Below, piece after piece: positions 6,363 to 7,760 of a DNA stretch of 7,760 nucleotides; position 1 is the first letter of the stretch; each line of letters starts with the position of its first letter. Both the position numbers and the translations under genes were made by a program. A model generated the notes under the pieces. That model did not search any database and was not told the origin of the DNA. It saw only the letters and a program-made list of their open reading frames with translations. The DNA is from Anaerolineae bacterium (GTDB lineage: Bacteria > Chloroflexota > Anaerolineae > UBA1429), in NCBI GenBank assembly GCA_016928125.1, contig JAFGLK010000104.1, positions 1-7,760 on the forward strand, given 5' to 3'.

Positions 6363-7061
6363 TCAATCGTTACGTCGTCGCCCGCCCAGCAGGGACAGAT
6401 AGTACAGGATGGTGGAGAGCGCTTGCACCGCGGCCGCCACATAGGTGAGGGACGCGGCCTGCAGTACCGCCTGCACCCCCTTCTTCTCGTCCGCCCCGAT
6501 CAGGCCGCCCTCGGTGAGCATCGCCACGGCGCGCCGGCTGGCGTCAAATTCCACCGGCAACGTCACCAGCGCAAAGACCAGCGTGCCGGAGAAGAGCAAC
6601 AGCCCCACCAGAGAGAGATTCGGGGTAGCCAGGAACATGCCCAGGATGAAAATGATCGGCCCAAGCCAGGACCCCAACTGCACCACGGGCACGAGTCCGG
6701 CGCGCAACTGCAGCGGCAGATAGTCACGGTGGTCTTGGACAGCGTGGCCCACCTCATGCGCGACGATGCCCAGCGAGGCGACTGAGGGCGAGCCCGCGAC
6801 GCCGTCGGACAGAAAGAGCATCTTGCGCCGCGGATCATAGTGATCCGAAAGCTGGCCCGGCGTCCGCTCGACGCCCACATTGGTTAGGCCATTGATGGCC
6901 AGGAGCCTGCGGGCAGCCTCGACGCCGCCCAGGTTGGCCCGATTGCGAACGCGTCCATATCTGGTGTAGGCCGAACGAACCTTGTATTGGGCGTAAAAGC
7001 CCAGCAGCAGCGCCGGCAGCGCAAAGAGATAGTAGATTGGATTGAACATCGGAAACATCAT
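6363..7061 (-). CDS. Membrane zinc metallopeptidase, YugP type
   Basis: 232 residues, usual for the YugP family of putative neutral zinc metallopeptidases. The zinc motif HEVGH is at 102-106 (H102 and H106 ligands, E103 catalytic), within SLGIVAHEVGHAVQDH. PVEFDAS at 169-175 supplies the probable third ligand, E171. The segment SDHYDPRRKMLFLSDGV (72-88) just before the zinc motif is typical of the family. Hydrophobic segments at about 8-24, 122-145, 148-170 and 205-224 indicate an integral membrane protein. Substrates are not known for this family. ATG codons lie at 7061 and 7058; the only purine-rich stretch upstream, GGAAGGG, ends 13 bases before the first, so the exact start is uncertain by one residue. 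A good promoter precedes it (7110-7138), making it the probable first gene of a unit with rlmN and rpe. No functional link to those genes is evident. Confidence 0.92.
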   Translation of the reverse strand: MMFPMFNPIYYLFALPALLLGFYAQYKVRSAYTRYGRVRNRANLGGVEAARRLLAINGLTNVGVERTPGQLSDHYDPRRKMLFLSDGVAGSPSVASLGIVAHEVGHAVQDHRDYLPLQLRAGLVPVVQLGSWLGPIIFILGMFLATPNLSLVGLLLFSGTLVFALVTLPVEFDASRRAVAMLTEGGLIGADEKKGVQAVLQAASLTYVAAAVQALSTILYYLSLLGGRRRND

Positions 7062-7109
7062 GGCACGCGGATATCCCTTCCACTCGCTAAAACTTGACCT
7101 TTTTCCTCT

Positions 7110-7138
7110 AGTATACTAAGGTCTGCGCTGTCCTGCAA
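7110..7138 (-). promoter_or_regulatory. Candidate sigma-70 type promoter for the metallopeptidase-rlmN-rpe unit
   Basis: Read on the minus strand, TTGCAG (plus-strand 7133-7138) and TATACT (plus-strand 7110-7115) are separated by exactly 17 bases. The -10 box matches five of six consensus bases; the -35 box matches only TTG. Transcription would start near 7103, about 40 bases before the ATG at 7061. The -10 lies inside the perfect ten-base palindrome TAGTATACTA (7109-7118). The local AT-rich stretch stands out from its GC-rich surroundings. Confidence 0.5.
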
Positions 7139-7224
7139 ACCTTGCTGGGCGGCGGATAGGCCACCTGCGGCCGGCGAGGTTCACGTATCCTGCGGGCGCC
7201 AACCTGGGTCGTGATACTCCTCGA

Positions 7225-7255
7225 GGAGGCCAAGGCTCGTCAGCCCTCGGCCTCC
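7225..7255 (-). terminator. Hairpin downstream of the PIG-L gene, possible terminator without a T run
   Basis: GGAGGCC (7225-7231) pairs exactly with GGCCTCC (7249-7255). Inside, GGCT (7234-7237) pairs with AGCC (7242-7245) around a four-base loop, with a small internal loop between the two stems. It begins about 23 bases after the PIG-L stop codon on the minus strand. No T run follows, so it may be a transcript-end stabiliser or a T-poor terminator. The overlapping CTCCTCGAGGAG (7217-7228) is a perfect 12-base palindrome that competes for part of the stem. The rest of the gap from 7139 to 7224 shows nothing I can name. Confidence 0.35.
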
Positions 7256-7278
7256 CCCCGCCCGCGATGCGACGCACT

Positions 7279-7760
7279 CTATGCTGGCAGATAGCCCCCC
7301 ACCCAAGGGGTCGTACGCTCAAAGGCCTCGGCGTACTCGACCTTCGGGCCTCCGCCCAGCCGTTGGGCCTGGAAGGCGCGGCGTTTGGCCACATCGGTGT
7401 ACCATGGCACCAGGAAGCCCTGGGCGCGCCCGTAGGCCCGTAACGCCTCCAGCTTGACCGGCCATACCTCGGTGACGTCCACATAGATATCGGGGTTGAA
7501 CCCCTCGAGCTCGGTCAGGGGCACGGTGGCCTCAAAGAGGAAGACCTTCCCGCGGCGGATCGGCTCGAGCTCGGATTCCAGCCCTGGGGCGCTGGCCATT
7601 TGGACTGCGCGCATCACCAGCCGCCAGGTGGTGTCATGGTCCATACTCACTGGATCAGGGCCATGGTGAGTGAGCAGTACATCCGGCCGGAAGGCGCGAA
7701 TCTCTTGCGCCAGTTGCTTGGCTCGCTCGATGGAGAACTCAAAGCTCAAATCGCCCCAGC
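7279..7760 (-). CDS. PIG-L family (LmbE-like) zinc-dependent deacetylase, C-terminal part
   Basis: The last 159 residues of a gene that starts beyond the right edge. PIG-L/LmbE proteins remove an N-acetyl group from sugar-containing substrates such as GlcNAc-inositol, GlcNAc-malate or glycopeptide sugars. The first zinc motif (AHPDD) lies outside the window. Visible are an Arg/Lys helix ERAKQLAQEIRAFRPDVLLTHH, the downstream metal-ligand motif SMDHDTTW, and the helix VWPVKLEALRAYGRAQ, the equivalent of the usual KxxALxxHxSQ. These orders and spacings are typical of the family. The product ends in PWVGGYLPA. The open frame continues without a stop to position 7760, reading W-G-D ahead of LSFEFS, so no start codon is assigned. 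Its stop is 217 bases from the metallopeptidase start, with a hairpin and a promoter between, so it probably belongs to a separate transcription unit. Substrate cannot be told from this fragment; a role in bacillithiol or mycothiol synthesis is possible but unsupported. Confidence 0.88.
   Translation of the reverse strand, partial: WGDLSFEFSIERAKQLAQEIRAFRPDVLLTHHGPDPVSMDHDTTWRLVMRAVQMASAPGLESELEPIRRGKVFLFEATVPLTELEGFNPDIYVDVTEVWPVKLEALRAYGRAQGFLVPWYTDVAKRRAFQAQRLGGGPKVEYAEAFERTTPWVGGYLPA

Noticed and set aside
7058..7092. TTGACC at 7094-7099 on the plus strand as a -35 box for a plus-strand transcript
   Set aside because: The nearest -10 like hexamer is only 12 bases away, and no plus-strand gene follows.
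7139..7224. Possible tRNA or riboswitch in the PIG-L to metallopeptidase gap (GGTTCACG resembles a T-loop)
   Set aside because: No acceptor, D-arm or anticodon stem can be drawn around it on either strand, and no known riboswitch core motif is present.

Overview
The window reads as ordinary chromosomal housekeeping DNA from a GC-rich bacterium, most likely a member of Chloroflexota. That placement is an inference. It rests on the long N-terminal extension of RecG, the Asp23/DAK2/DegV/RecG order, the cysteine-containing (C+) form of ribosomal protein L28, and the GC-rich codon use. I see no mobile element, CRISPR array, rRNA or tRNA. All genes run on the minus strand except rpmB.

Right to left, which is the main direction of transcription: a PIG-L family deacetylase enters from the right edge (7760-7279). 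A 217-base gap follows that holds a terminator-like hairpin and a good promoter. Next is an apparent operon: a YugP-type membrane zinc metallopeptidase (7061-6363), the 23S rRNA/tRNA methyltransferase RlmN (6308-5253) and ribulose-phosphate 3-epimerase Rpe (5242-4550). The rpe ribosome binding site lies over the rlmN stop codon. Then rpmB (ribosomal protein L28) lies alone on the plus strand (4329-4514), convergent with rpe and divergent from the next cluster.

The second minus-strand cluster is an Asp23/Gls24 protein of YloU type (4168-3812), a FakA-type DAK2-domain kinase of YloV type (3775-2057), a DegV-fold protein (1966-1124) and the N-terminal half of the DNA helicase RecG (1057 to beyond position 1). 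A DAK2 kinase next to a DegV protein suggests a fatty acid kinase pair (FakA/FakB), which would phosphorylate exogenous fatty acids for phospholipid synthesis. However, this DegV protein has lost most of the residues that hold the fatty acid in known FakB proteins, so its ligand is open.

The order rlmN - rpe - rpmB (opposite strand) - asp23 - DAK2 - recG closely matches, as I recall it, the Bacillus subtilis rlmN-prpC-prkC-cpgA-rpe-thiN-spoVM-rpmB-yloU-yloV-sdaAB-sdaAA-recG region, with DegV standing where the serine dehydratase genes are. No clearly new biological system is visible. The points most worth following are the degenerate DegV, a metal-site substitution in the FakA middle domain, several strong hairpins between genes, and the leader of rpmB. 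No gap between genes exceeds 300 bases.
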